A DNA stretch of 33,424 nucleotides, from contig PXAU01000113.1 of the NCBI GenBank assembly GCA_003567075.1, positions 1 through 33,424 of the forward strand, in the 5' to 3' direction. Below the pieces are notes generated by a model, which searched no databases, was not told the DNA's origin, and was given only the letters and a program-made list of their open reading frames with translations. Below are positions 12,798 through 21,407 of this stretch, piece after piece (the first letter of the stretch is position 1; the number at the start of each line of letters is the position of its first letter). A program made the position numbers and the translations under genes. This DNA is from Trueperaceae bacterium. Its GTDB lineage: Bacteria > Deinococcota > Deinococci > Deinococcales > Trueperaceae.

Positions 12798-13646
12798 TCA
12801 GCGCAGCGCGGTCTCGTCCCAGCCGTCGAGGAAGGCGTGCCAGCCGGTCTCGGCCTCGGCCAGGCGCAGCTCGAGATGGCGCTCGAAGGCGGCCAGGACC
12901 GCGCCTGTGCTCGCTGCGGCGTTCGCCTCGTCGAAGAACGCCCGCAGCGCCGCGATCCTGGCCGGGTCGCCGTGGCCCGGGCCGAGCAGGTAGGCGGTGA
13001 ACGAGCCCGCAGCGGGGTAGCTCACGTCGAGCGGCAGCGCGTCGAAGGCGCGGTTGCCGTGGACCAGCGGCTCCAACTCCGGTAGCGTCCCGTCGCGCTG
13101 CGCGTCCTGCGCCCAGGCGTGGACGCTGCGACCGCTCCAGACACCGATGGTGCGCGGTAGCTCGCGCTCCTCGACGACCTCGGGCGGGAAGTAGACCTCG
13201 GGCCAGGTGTAGAACATGGCGATGCCCTCGAGCCAGAAGTTGGCCAGGCGCAAGGGCCGCCCCGTGGGCGCCGTGAGGATGTGCGCGACCTCGTGGGCGT
13301 CGGCAGCGTGGATGCTCACCACGGCGTCGAGATCGGTGAGGGCGCGCCCGTTGGTGTCCCAGCCGGTGTGCTCACGCAAACTGTCGCGGTCCTCGAAGCG
13401 GTAGTAGCGGATGGTCTCCGGCACGCGCCAGTGCGCGCCAACCTGGCCCAGGAAGGTCTCGAGGCGCGCGACCGCAGCGCCGGCCTCGGGGTCGTGCGCT
13501 GCGCCCCGCAACTCCAGGTAGTCGATGTGCGACCCGCGCGCGGTGCGCTCCCACTCGCCCGACGGGAGGCGCTGCGGCGACGGCGCGCAGGCGGCGGCGA
13601 GGAGCAGCAGAAGCGCCATGGATACGAACGAGCGCCAACCGAACAT
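12798..13646 (-). CDS. Putative lipoprotein zinc peptidase (gluzincin / peptidase MA-like)
   Basis: Lipobox-like LLLLLAAACAP, HExxH motif (DAHEVAHIL) with downstream WLEGIAMF and YPAAGSFTAYLL. Start uncertain (13646 or 13619); the ORF-track start is too far upstream. Confidence 0.65.
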   Translation of the reverse strand: MFGWRSFVSMALLLLLAAACAPSPQRLPSGEWERTARGSHIDYLELRGAAHDPEAGAAVARLETFLGQVGAHWRVPETIRYYRFEDRDSLREHTGWDTNGRALTDLDAVVSIHAADAHEVAHILTAPTGRPLRLANFWLEGIAMFYTWPEVYFPPEVVEERELPRTIGVWSGRSVHAWAQDAQRDGTLPELEPLVHGNRAFDALPLDVSYPAAGSFTAYLLGPGHGDPARIAALRAFFDEANAAASTGAVLAAFERHLELRLAEAETGWHAFLDGWDETALR

Positions 13647-13788
13647 CGTCAACAGCGAACCGGGCATGTCGTACACGCTCCTTGCACGCCAGCTCTGGAC
13701 GGGATCGAAACGTCCGAGGAACGCAAGAGATGGGCCTGGCGCCGCGTTCGCCGAGTCTGCGTCGCGAAGTCGCTCGGGCCGCACCCCT

Positions 13789-13805
13789 GTATGCTCGGAG
13801 CATAC
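13789..13805. promoter_or_regulatory. 17-bp perfect palindrome GTATGCTC-G-GAGCATAC containing a -10-like TATGCT on both strands
   Basis: Read directly; lies between the divergent peptidase gene and the diguanylate cyclase GTG start at 13852. Confidence 0.7.
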
Positions 13806-13851
13806 CCGTTCGGAGCGAACCGGCTGGTTCCCGAGGGGAGGGGCGTGGACC

Positions 13852-15204
13852 GTGCGATTCACTCGGCGAGTGTTTCATGACTTGGCGATCTGGATGGTCG
13901 TGTTGGGCCTTGGTATCGGTGTCGTGTTCCCGTTCTTCGTGGAGCGGCTCGGTGTCCCAGCCTCGATCGCGTTCACGCCAGCGTTCGTCACGGCATGCTT
14001 GGTCGCCGGCGCACTGGCGGGCGGTCTCAACTACGCCCTGGCGCGCTTGATCGTCGGTCAGCGGTTGCGGGCACTCGCCAGCGGCATGCGGCGCGTCGAG
14101 GGCACGCTCGGCGCGATGACGACCCAGATCGAGACCGCGCGCATGACGCCCGACACGTTTCGCATCGACGTCGACTCCGAGGACGAGATCGGGGACAGCG
14201 CGAGGGCCTTCAACCGCTTGGTCGATGCGCTGGCCGTGGCGACGCAGACCCAGTTTGCGGCGCGCTCGTTCGCCGAGATGCTGACCAGTGAGTTGGCCAT
14301 CGATGGGCTCGCCCGCAACGCGCTCGAGCAGTTGCTCGAGCACACCGGCGCGACCGCTGGAGCGATCGTCTACGACGCGGACGGTCAACTGGAGGTCGCA
14401 GCAGCGCAGGGGATTCGCGACGCCAACGGGTTGGTGTCGAGCGAACCCGTTCGCGAGGTGATGCGGAGCGGTCGAACGCGCTTCGCGGGTATCCCTCGCG
14501 ATGTGCAGGTCGACGCCGTCGTCGTGGACTTCCGGCCTCGAGTCGTGGCCGTGCTGCCGATCTCGCACAAGGGCGTGCCGGTCGGAGCGGTGGTCCTGGC
14601 CGCCGAGCAGGACTTCGAGGCCGACCATAGGACGCGCCTCGAGCTGTTCCTGCACGGGCTCGGCTTGGCCCTGAACAACGCTCTCGCTCACGATCGTCTG
14701 CAGACCTTGGCAGCGCTCGACCCGTTGACCGGTGCCTACAATCGGCGCTTCGGCCTGCTGCGCCTGCACGAGGAGTTCGGTCGGGCAGTGCGGGCGAGCA
14801 CACCACTGGGGGTGGTGATGCTGGACGTCGATCACTTCAAGGCAGTGAACGACACGCACGGGCACGTCGTCGGTGACCGGGTCCTGCGCTCGATCGCCGC
14901 GCTCACTCGTTCCGCGTTACGCGAGGGTGACGTGCTCATGCGCTACGGGGGCGAGGAGTTCCTGGCGGTGCTGCCCGCCGCATCGAGCGACGACGTGCGC
15001 GGCGTCGGGGAGCGCATCCGACGCCTGGTCGAGGACAGTGCCGTCATGGAGGGTGAGGTCGCCGTGCGTGTGACGGTCAGCGTCGGTGGCGTGGCGTACC
15101 CGAACCGCTCCGTCGAACATGAAGAAGGCTTGGTCGAGCTTGCAGACGGTGCGTTGTACCGAGCCAAGGAGAGTGGCCGCAATCGTGTCGAGATCGCCCG
15201 CTGA
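13852..15204 (+). CDS. Membrane HAMP-GAF-GGDEF diguanylate cyclase
   Basis: GTG start after gaggggagg; two TM segments, HAMP-like region (DSEDEIGDSARAFNRLVDAL), GAF-like region, GGDEF domain DPLTGAYNRR, LDVDHFKAVND, RYGGEEF; RxxD I-site (REGD) five residues before GGEEF. Confidence 0.93.
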   Translation: MRFTRRVFHDLAIWMVVLGLGIGVVFPFFVERLGVPASIAFTPAFVTACLVAGALAGGLNYALARLIVGQRLRALASGMRRVEGTLGAMTTQIETARMTPDTFRIDVDSEDEIGDSARAFNRLVDALAVATQTQFAARSFAEMLTSELAIDGLARNALEQLLEHTGATAGAIVYDADGQLEVAAAQGIRDANGLVSSEPVREVMRSGRTRFAGIPRDVQVDAVVVDFRPRVVAVLPISHKGVPVGAVVLAAEQDFEADHRTRLELFLHGLGLALNNALAHDRLQTLAALDPLTGAYNRRFGLLRLHEEFGRAVRASTPLGVVMLDVDHFKAVNDTHGHVVGDRVLRSIAALTRSALREGDVLMRYGGEEFLAVLPAASSDDVRGVGERIRRLVEDSAVMEGEVAVRVTVSVGGVAYPNRSVEHEEGLVELADGALYRAKESGRNRVEIAR

Positions 15205-15237
15205 GCGTCCCGTCACGAGCGGTGTTGGAGGTGCACG

Positions 15238-15510
15238 ATGGGCAAGGAGACGCGTCTGTTCAAGAGCGAGGAGCGCATGGCGCGCGCTGCCGCGGCAGCG
15301 TTCTTGCGCGAGTTGGCCGACAAGGTCGAGGGCGGCGAGGTGGTGCTGCGGCAAGGTGCCGAGGAGCTGACCCTGACGTTGCCCGAGAGCCTGGTGCTGG
15401 AGGTGCAGGCCGAGGACGAGGACAAGGGCACGCGCGGCATCGAGCACAGCCTCGAGGTCGAGCTGGCGTGGTTCGACGGCGAGCAGGGCGGACCGCTGGA
15501 GCTCGGTTGA
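15238..15510 (+). CDS. Amphi-Trp domain-containing protein
   Basis: KETRLFKSEERMARAAAAAFLRELADKVEGGEVVLRQGAEELTLTLPESLVLEVQAEDEDKG...SLEVELAWF; TGGAGG upstream of ATG. Confidence 0.85.
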   Translation: MGKETRLFKSEERMARAAAAAFLRELADKVEGGEVVLRQGAEELTLTLPESLVLEVQAEDEDKGTRGIEHSLEVELAWFDGEQGGPLELG

Positions 15511-15517
15511 GCGAAGG

Positions 15518-15551
15518 GCGGCGCCGCGAGGGTTCGGTGGCGCGGCGCCGC
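15518..15551. terminator. Hairpin between convergent amphi-Trp gene and the large secreted-protein gene
   Basis: GCGGCGCCGCG-agggttcggtgg-CGCGGCGCCGC: perfect 11-bp stem, 12-nt loop; no U-tract. Confidence 0.7.
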
Positions 15552-15617
15552 TCGGATCGTGCTGCGCGCCGCCGCCATGCGCTCAGGCGCTGGCGGACGC
15601 CGTGCGGCACCGGACCG

Positions 15618-18131
15618 TCAGCGTGGGCCGCCCACGAGCCGTAGTTCGAGCACGTGTTGCGACTCGCCCAGTTGCTGGACCCTGGTCGTCGACACGAGCA
15701 ATCCCGTGCGGACGTCGTAGACGTAGTCGTTGCGATGTAGCGGGCCCGCCTCGCTGATCGTGACGACGTCGGCGCTGGTTGCGGCCACGCTGGTCGTGTA
15801 GCCGGTGATGTCGCAGTGGTCGATTCGCTGACCCTGCGTGAGGCGCGCCAGCGCCTGCGGAGCGACCCACAGCCCGCCGATGCTGGCAGGGCCGTGGCTG
15901 GTCACGTGCTGCTCGATGCCGACCGGTTGCTGCTCGAACGAGTAGAGCAACGAGTCGGTCCGAACCTGCAACCAGTCCCGGCCGCGGTGACCCACCTGCA
16001 CGTGCTGGTGGACCGGCAACGGGAAGGTAGGCGAGCCTGGGACGACCACGGTGAGCGTGCCCTCGTAGTCGATCTCGCGAACCTGCGTCACCCACTCGGG
16101 CGTCGGCGCGTCGCGCCAGGGGACGTCCACTTGCTGGATGTCGCGGATCCAGCCGTTCGTCAGCTGCGTGGAACCGCGTCCCGGCCCGCTCACCTCACTC
16201 GAGTACGGGGTGAGGATGTCGGGCCCGACCGTGTGGCTGCCGAAGTAGAGCAGGAGCCCCGAGTCGAGATCGTAGACGTAGGCGGTGAAGCCGGCGGCGG
16301 TGGTGGTGTGGATCCGTATCGCGTCGAAGACGAGCTCGCCGAGCTGGTAGGGCATGCGCAGCACGCGTGTGCCGTCCTGGTCCATGTCGGGGAGTGCGGT
16401 GAGCACATGCGGGTGGACCCAGAAGTCGCCGGCGCAGCCGGCGTGCGACACGGTGCCGGCTTCGGCGGTGTACACCGTTCGCCCCGTCGTGCCGTCGATG
16501 AGGTAGGATCGTTGGGTCAACTGGACAGTCCGTTCGTCGAGGTAGCCGACGTGGAGCACCTCGAAGCTCTCGCCTCCTGCGCCGGGGATCTCGTGTTCCG
16601 AGTAACGCTCGCCGGTTTCTCGGTTGATCCAATGACCGTTGTCGTCCTGCACGAGCTGTCCCCGCTCGCCGGGGATGCTCGCCGCGGCGGCGTAGTACAC
16701 CAGCCGTGTGCCGAGTTCGATCACCGGCGGGGGGCCGGCCGTGGCTGCGGCCGGCATCAGCGGCAGCAACAGACAGGTGTCGGGTACCTCGGCCGCGATC
16801 GGGCTGGGTGCCGGGCTCGGCGTGGGCGGTCTGCTTCCTTCGGCCGGTGCGTGGACCGTGAGCAGGTACGTGGCCGTCTGCCCAGGGCCTAGCCAGTTGA
16901 CGACGTCGACGTACCAACGCCCTGCCGCCGGCGCTTCGATCACGGTCGTCTTCTGCCTCGCGTCGCTGGTGTCGAACGCGTCCCAGTCGCCGCCCTGCTC
17001 GTGCGGTGCGTAGCTTTGGATGTCCGAGCCGAACTTCACCGCCAGGTCGAGGTAGGCGTCGGCCTCGAGTTCCAGCACCAATCGGCTCGCACCGGCGGGC
17101 ACGTCGATGAGGTAGGTGTGGTAGACCGCCGCGTTGGCCGCGTCGGTCGTGCCGGCCGCGCCGTCGAGGCGGCCGCGGGCGCTGCCGCCGAGCGGGAGCG
17201 TGCCGACGGTGCCGGCGTGCGTGAAGGGCGCCTCGAACCGGTCCGGTCCAGGCGGCGCGGGCGTCGAGCGCTCGCAGGAGCCTGGCACCAGGGGGTTGCA
17301 CGGATCTGGCTCGGGCGCGGCGCCGTGACGGGTGAGCACGAAGCTGGTGCCGCCGGTGACGAACGTGAGCACGTCGCGCTCGAGGGTAGCGCTGAAATCG
17401 AAGCGGTGCCCAGCGCTCTCGAACGAGCCCGCCAGGCCCTGCGGTGTCACCTGCGCGGTGACCGGGTAGCGCGCCTCGCCGTGCTGCAGGGTGCCCACGT
17501 AATGGACGCCGGGAATGGCGGCTTCGAGGGCGAGCGTCATCTGGTCGCCGACGAAGACGCCGGCGAAGCTCGTCGTGGCCGGGCCGGGCGGCGTCGGTCG
17601 GGGCGCTGCCACGTCGGTGAGGGTGAACGATGCCAGCACCTGGTCGAAGAGCGCCGCGTAGCTGGCCAGGTGTTCCTCGAGTGCCTCGAGGAAGAGCACG
17701 TACCCGCGCTGCCCGTGCAGCACGAACACCAGCCGGTAGGCGATCCGTTGCCCCTGGATGGTGCCGCGGATGTCGACGATGGCCGCCGGTAGGCCCGTGA
17801 TCGAGGCGCCCGAGCGCGACACGATCTGCAGGTCGGGTACGGAGGCTCGGAAGGCATCCAGAACCTCGTCGATGCCCTGCTCGAGGGTGCCGGTATAGGC
17901 CTCCTCGATGGCGATCTCGATGGCGGCACGCCCGAACTCCGGGCTCCCCTGCGGCGGCTGGACGTTCAGGTAGTCGTGTTCGGGCGAGGTGGAGGTCACC
18001 CAACCGCTCGGTACGCCGATGGTGTACGCCATCGGCTGGTTGACGTAGGTCTCGAGCGTGTGCTGGGCGCTCGCGAGCGTGGAGGCGAGGCTCAGCAGCA
18101 GGATCGTCAGCGTAGTGGGACGGACGCGCAT
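15618..18131 (-). CDS. Large secreted multidomain protein of unknown function
   Basis: ATG at 18131 after ggagg; signal peptide MRVRPTTLTILLLSLASTLASA; PsbP/DUF1795-like N-terminal region (MAYTIGVPSGWVTST...), a beta-rich segment, a PPC-like jelly-roll (YHTYLIDVPAGASRLVLELEADAYLDLAVKFG...AGRWYVDVVNW), and a C-terminal region of roughly 350 aa I cannot place. Confidence 0.8.
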   Translation of the reverse strand: MRVRPTTLTILLLSLASTLASAQHTLETYVNQPMAYTIGVPSGWVTSTSPEHDYLNVQPPQGSPEFGRAAIEIAIEEAYTGTLEQGIDEVLDAFRASVPDLQIVSRSGASITGLPAAIVDIRGTIQGQRIAYRLVFVLHGQRGYVLFLEALEEHLASYAALFDQVLASFTLTDVAAPRPTPPGPATTSFAGVFVGDQMTLALEAAIPGVHYVGTLQHGEARYPVTAQVTPQGLAGSFESAGHRFDFSATLERDVLTFVTGGTSFVLTRHGAAPEPDPCNPLVPGSCERSTPAPPGPDRFEAPFTHAGTVGTLPLGGSARGRLDGAAGTTDAANAAVYHTYLIDVPAGASRLVLELEADAYLDLAVKFGSDIQSYAPHEQGGDWDAFDTSDARQKTTVIEAPAAGRWYVDVVNWLGPGQTATYLLTVHAPAEGSRPPTPSPAPSPIAAEVPDTCLLLPLMPAAATAGPPPVIELGTRLVYYAAAASIPGERGQLVQDDNGHWINRETGERYSEHEIPGAGGESFEVLHVGYLDERTVQLTQRSYLIDGTTGRTVYTAEAGTVSHAGCAGDFWVHPHVLTALPDMDQDGTRVLRMPYQLGELVFDAIRIHTTTAAGFTAYVYDLDSGLLLYFGSHTVGPDILTPYSSEVSGPGRGSTQLTNGWIRDIQQVDVPWRDAPTPEWVTQVREIDYEGTLTVVVPGSPTFPLPVHQHVQVGHRGRDWLQVRTDSLLYSFEQQPVGIEQHVTSHGPASIGGLWVAPQALARLTQGQRIDHCDITGYTTSVAATSADVVTISEAGPLHRNDYVYDVRTGLLVSTTRVQQLGESQHVLELRLVGGPR

Positions 18132-18141
18132 GGGGCCTCCC

Positions 18142-18837
18142 TCAGGGCGCCTCGTACGTGAAGCCGGAGAAGGTGTAGACGCCGGCGCCGAGCGCGATGA
18201 TGCCGATGGCGCCCGTTGGTGGCGCACCGAAGCTGATGCTGCCGACACTGGTGCCGTTCACCTCGAGCTGGACGTCGGTACCGATGGTGCGCACGGTCAC
18301 CCGGTTCGTCGCTCCGAGGCGGATGGCGTCACTGGTGTCCGCGGTGGCTTCGTACAGGCCGCTTTCGTCGTGCACGTACACCGAGTAGCCGAGGTCGCTG
18401 ACGACGAGTGCAAGGTAGTGACGGGTGTCGACGTCCAGGTTGAACAGCACGCCCGCGGCCGCGCCGTACGACGGGTCGTAGGCGACCTCGACGGCGACGT
18501 CGACGTGCACCGTCCCCTGCGTCAACGCACCCGGCCGGCCCGGCAGTGAGGCCAGGTACACGTACCGCGCAGCGCCGGGCGCCGTGGCGTTCTCGAGACG
18601 GTAGTGCGAACCCGTCAGGGTGCCGGTCCAGGGCGGGTCGTTACCGATCGTCAGGAAGCCGAAGAAGACGTCGGCCGGGTCGGTGCCGGTGAACGGCTCG
18701 TGGTACGTGGGGTCCGTTCCGCCTGGATCGGATGGGGTCGTGCCCGCCTTGCCCAGGCCGGGCGGCAGGCGTTGCGCGAAGGCCGCGGCCGAGACGACGA
18801 GGGCGACGGCGACGAGCGTCATGCACGCGTGCCGCAT
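18142..18837 (-). CDS. Small secreted beta-sandwich (LamG/concanavalin-like) protein, cotranscribed with the downstream large secreted protein
   Basis: Signal peptide MRHACMTLVAVALVVSAAAFAQ; SHYRLENATAPGAARYVYLASLPG, GVLFNLDVDTRHYLALVVSDLGYSVYVHDESG, NRVTVRTIGTDVQLEVNGTSVGSISF. Stop is 10 bp from the next ATG. Confidence 0.78.
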   Translation of the reverse strand: MRHACMTLVAVALVVSAAAFAQRLPPGLGKAGTTPSDPGGTDPTYHEPFTGTDPADVFFGFLTIGNDPPWTGTLTGSHYRLENATAPGAARYVYLASLPGRPGALTQGTVHVDVAVEVAYDPSYGAAAGVLFNLDVDTRHYLALVVSDLGYSVYVHDESGLYEATADTSDAIRLGATNRVTVRTIGTDVQLEVNGTSVGSISFGAPPTGAIGIIALGAGVYTFSGFTYEAP

Positions 18838-19196
18838 CGACCACCTCGCTTTCTGTGCTCGCGTGCGCGAGCGACGGGGCCGCTGTGACGGCGGGAAGCG
18901 GCGTTGGGTCGGGCCCCGCGTCGCACCGGCGACGGTGTCGTGTGGTGCATCCGTGGCTGGTTGGCGAGGCCGCTCCGCCGCGCTCCTCCTTCGCTGGGGC
19001 ACCGCGCAGAAGCAGTGCCCGGATCGCAACCCAGCGGTGCGATCAGGCTCCCCCGAGAGGCGTGGGCCCACGAGCATGACGTCGAGGGCCGGCGCCCTAG
19101 TCCGTACCTTCATGCTAGTCCGGATGGTGCAGCCCCGCAAGCGAACGGCTGTGCTCGACCTGCGCCCTCCGGAGCCCGAGCAGCGAGCGCGGGCGG

Positions 19197-19202
19197 TACC
19201 AT
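19197..19202 (+). promoter_or_regulatory. -10 box TACCAT, 7 nt before the archease ATG: leaderless promoter candidate
   Basis: gcgggcggTACCATcgaggcgATGCCC. Confidence 0.6.
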
Positions 19203-19209
19203 CGAGGCG

Positions 19210-19623
19210 ATGCCCTTCGCGCTGCGCGACCACACCGCCGACGTTGCGTTGGTCATCGACGCGCCCAGCCTGCTGGCGCTGTTCGAGGAGGCCTGCCAGG
19301 CGCTCCTGTCGCTCCTGGTGGAGGAGCCATCGAGCGTGCGTGAGGCCGAGGGCTGCGCCTTCGAGGTGCCCGGTGACGACCCCGCCGACCTGCTCGTCGA
19401 CCTGCTGAGCGAGCTGCTCGCCACGGTCGAGACGCGACGGTGGTTGGCGCGGCGCTGCTGCGTCGAGCGGGTAGCGGGTGGGCTGCGGGTGCGCGCGTTC
19501 GGCGAAGCGCTCGACCCGTCGCGTCACCGGCTGACCCACGAGGTGAAGGCCATCACCTACCATCGACTCAAGGTGCGCTGTGTGCGCGGGCGTTGGCTGG
19601 CCGAGGTGATCGTCGACGTGTGA
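19210..19623 (+). CDS. Archease (RtcB activator)
   Basis: MPFALRDHTADVALVIDAPSLLALFEEACQALLSLL ... DLLVDLLSELLATVETRRWLARR ... LTHEVKAITYHRLKVR; immediately upstream of rtcB. Confidence 0.9.
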   Translation: MPFALRDHTADVALVIDAPSLLALFEEACQALLSLLVEEPSSVREAEGCAFEVPGDDPADLLVDLLSELLATVETRRWLARRCCVERVAGGLRVRAFGEALDPSRHRLTHEVKAITYHRLKVRCVRGRWLAEVIVDV

Positions 19624-19659
19624 CGCGCGCGCTACCTTCGCGCCCCCTTGGAGGTCAGC

Positions 19660-21123
19660 ATGGCTGCGACCAACCTCCGTGATCGCCTGGAACGCATCGA
19701 CGCGGTGCGGTGGCGCATCCCACGCGCTGCCCGGCCGGGCATGCGCGTCGACGGCATCGTGTTCGGGACCGAGGCGATGATGGACGACCTCGCCACCGGC
19801 GAGGCGCTCGAGCAGGTCGCCAACGTCGCCTGCCTGCCGGGCATCCGCGGCGCCAGCCTGGCCATGCCGGACATCCATTGGGGTTACGGCTTCTGCATCG
19901 GCGGCGTGGCCGCCACCGACCCGTCGCAGGGCGGCGTGATCTCGCCCGGTGGCGTGGGGTACGACATCAACTGCGGCGTAAGGCTGCTGCGATCGGACCT
20001 GGGTGAAGCCGACGTGCGCCCGCTCCTGCATGATCTGGCCGCGGCGCTGCAGGCGAACGTGCCGGCGGGCGTGGGGACGCCGGGCCGGCACCATTTTGCC
20101 CAGCGCGAACTGCGGCGCCTGCTGGAGGGCGGGGTGCCGTACCTGCGCGCGCTGGGGTTCGCCAGCGACGACGACGTGGCCTGCTGCGAGGCGTACGGCC
20201 GGATCGATGGGGCCGAGGCGGACGCGCTCAGCACGCGCGCGCTGGAGCGCGGCGCCGATCAGTGCGGCACGCTTGGGTCGGGCAACCATTTCGTCGAGGT
20301 GCAGGTGGTGGACCGGGTCGAGGACCCGCTGGCCGCGGAGCGCTTCGGTGTGGTGGAGGGGCAGGTGTGCGTGCTCATCCACACCGGCTCGCGTGGCCTC
20401 GGCTACCAGGTGTGCGACGACGCGCTGCGGGCCCTGCGCGGCGTGCCGGAACGGTACGGCATCGAGTTGCCCGACCGCCAGCTCGCCTGCGCACCGGTCC
20501 ACAGCGACGAGGGGCGGGCGTATCTGGGCGGCATGCGTGCCGCCGCGAACTTCGCCTTCTGCAACCGCCAACTGCTGACGGGACTGGTGCGCGAGACCTT
20601 CGAGGGTGTGTTCGGACGGCCTTGGTCCGCCCTCGGGCTCGAACTCGTCTACGACGTGGCCCACAACATCGCCAAGGTCGAGCGCCACCACGTCGGCGGG
20701 GAGGCGGTCGAGGTGTGCGTGCACCGCAAGGGTGCCACGCGGGCCTTCCCGGCCGGCCACCCGGACGTTCCGGCGCGCTACCGCGACGTCGGTCAGCCTG
20801 TGATCGTGCCCGGCGACATGGGCCGTGCCAGCTGGCTGCTGGCGGGTTCGGAGGGCGCCATGCGCGACGCCTTCGGCAGCAGCTGCCACGGCGCGGGCCG
20901 AGCCCTTTCGCGCAAGGCCGCCCTGCGCGCCGCCAAGGGGCGCGACGTGCGCGCCGAACTCGCCGCGCGCGGCATCGAGGCGCGCGCCGCCAGCCGGCGC
21001 GGGCTCGACGAGGAGCAGCCCGACGCCTACAAGGACGTCGATGACGTGGTCGACGTGGTTCACCAGGCCGACCTGTCACGCAAGGTGGCGCGGCTCAAGC
21101 CGCTCGTGGTGATCAAGGGCTGA
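19660..21123 (+). CDS. rtcB: RtcB family RNA ligase
   Basis: ATG 19660 after ggagg; GGVGYDINCGVRLLRSDL, GTLGSGNHFVEVQVV, IHTGSRGLGYQV, YDVAHNIAKVE, SSCHGAGRALSR. Confidence 0.95.
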   Translation: MAATNLRDRLERIDAVRWRIPRAARPGMRVDGIVFGTEAMMDDLATGEALEQVANVACLPGIRGASLAMPDIHWGYGFCIGGVAATDPSQGGVISPGGVGYDINCGVRLLRSDLGEADVRPLLHDLAAALQANVPAGVGTPGRHHFAQRELRRLLEGGVPYLRALGFASDDDVACCEAYGRIDGAEADALSTRALERGADQCGTLGSGNHFVEVQVVDRVEDPLAAERFGVVEGQVCVLIHTGSRGLGYQVCDDALRALRGVPERYGIELPDRQLACAPVHSDEGRAYLGGMRAAANFAFCNRQLLTGLVRETFEGVFGRPWSALGLELVYDVAHNIAKVERHHVGGEAVEVCVHRKGATRAFPAGHPDVPARYRDVGQPVIVPGDMGRASWLLAGSEGAMRDAFGSSCHGAGRALSRKAALRAAKGRDVRAELAARGIEARAASRRGLDEEQPDAYKDVDDVVDVVHQADLSRKVARLKPLVVIKG

Positions 21124-21245
21124 GCAGCTGGTCAAGGGCTGAGCAGCCGATGAAGGGTTGTGCTTGTGCTGAGCAGGCACTGCGCTGAGCAGGGGTCGCG
21201 CTGAGCAGGGGTCGCGCTGAGCAGGGGTCGCGCTGAGCAGGGGTC
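21119..21245. repeat. Array of seven GCTGAGCAG motifs including four perfect 16-bp tandem copies (gcgctgagcaggggtc)
   Basis: GCTGAGCAG at 21119, 21138, 21168, 21184, 21200, 21216, 21232; perfect 16-bp copies at 21182-21197, 21198-21213, 21214-21229, 21230-21245. The first motif overlaps the rtcB stop codon. Confidence 0.95.
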
Positions 21246-21363
21246 GCGTTGGCTGATCGATGGCTGCGCGGCAAGCACCGAAGCGTGTCAGGGCACACGA
21301 CCCTAGCGCCGGGGTCCGGGTTGCGTTACGCCTGGAGGCACAGCCTTGGATGGTCACGTGAAA

Positions 21364-21377
21364 GGCGTGAGTACGCC
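21364..21377. promoter_or_regulatory. Inverted repeat GGCGT-gagt-ACGCC in the aclB leader (a second, GCGT-t-ACGC, at 21323-21331)
   Basis: Read directly upstream of the aclB ATG at 21408; function unknown. Confidence 0.4.
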
Positions 21378-21407
21378 GGCCCAAGACGGCCGAGAGAGGA
21401 CCGTAGG

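Noticed and set aside
18838-21063. Upstream ~740 residues of the 973-aa minus-strand ORF 18142..21063
   Set aside because: Antisense to archease/rtcB; the real gene begins at the signal-peptide Met at 18837.
21182-21245. CRISPR array
   Set aside because: 16-bp units are directly contiguous with no variable spacers and no cas genes nearby.
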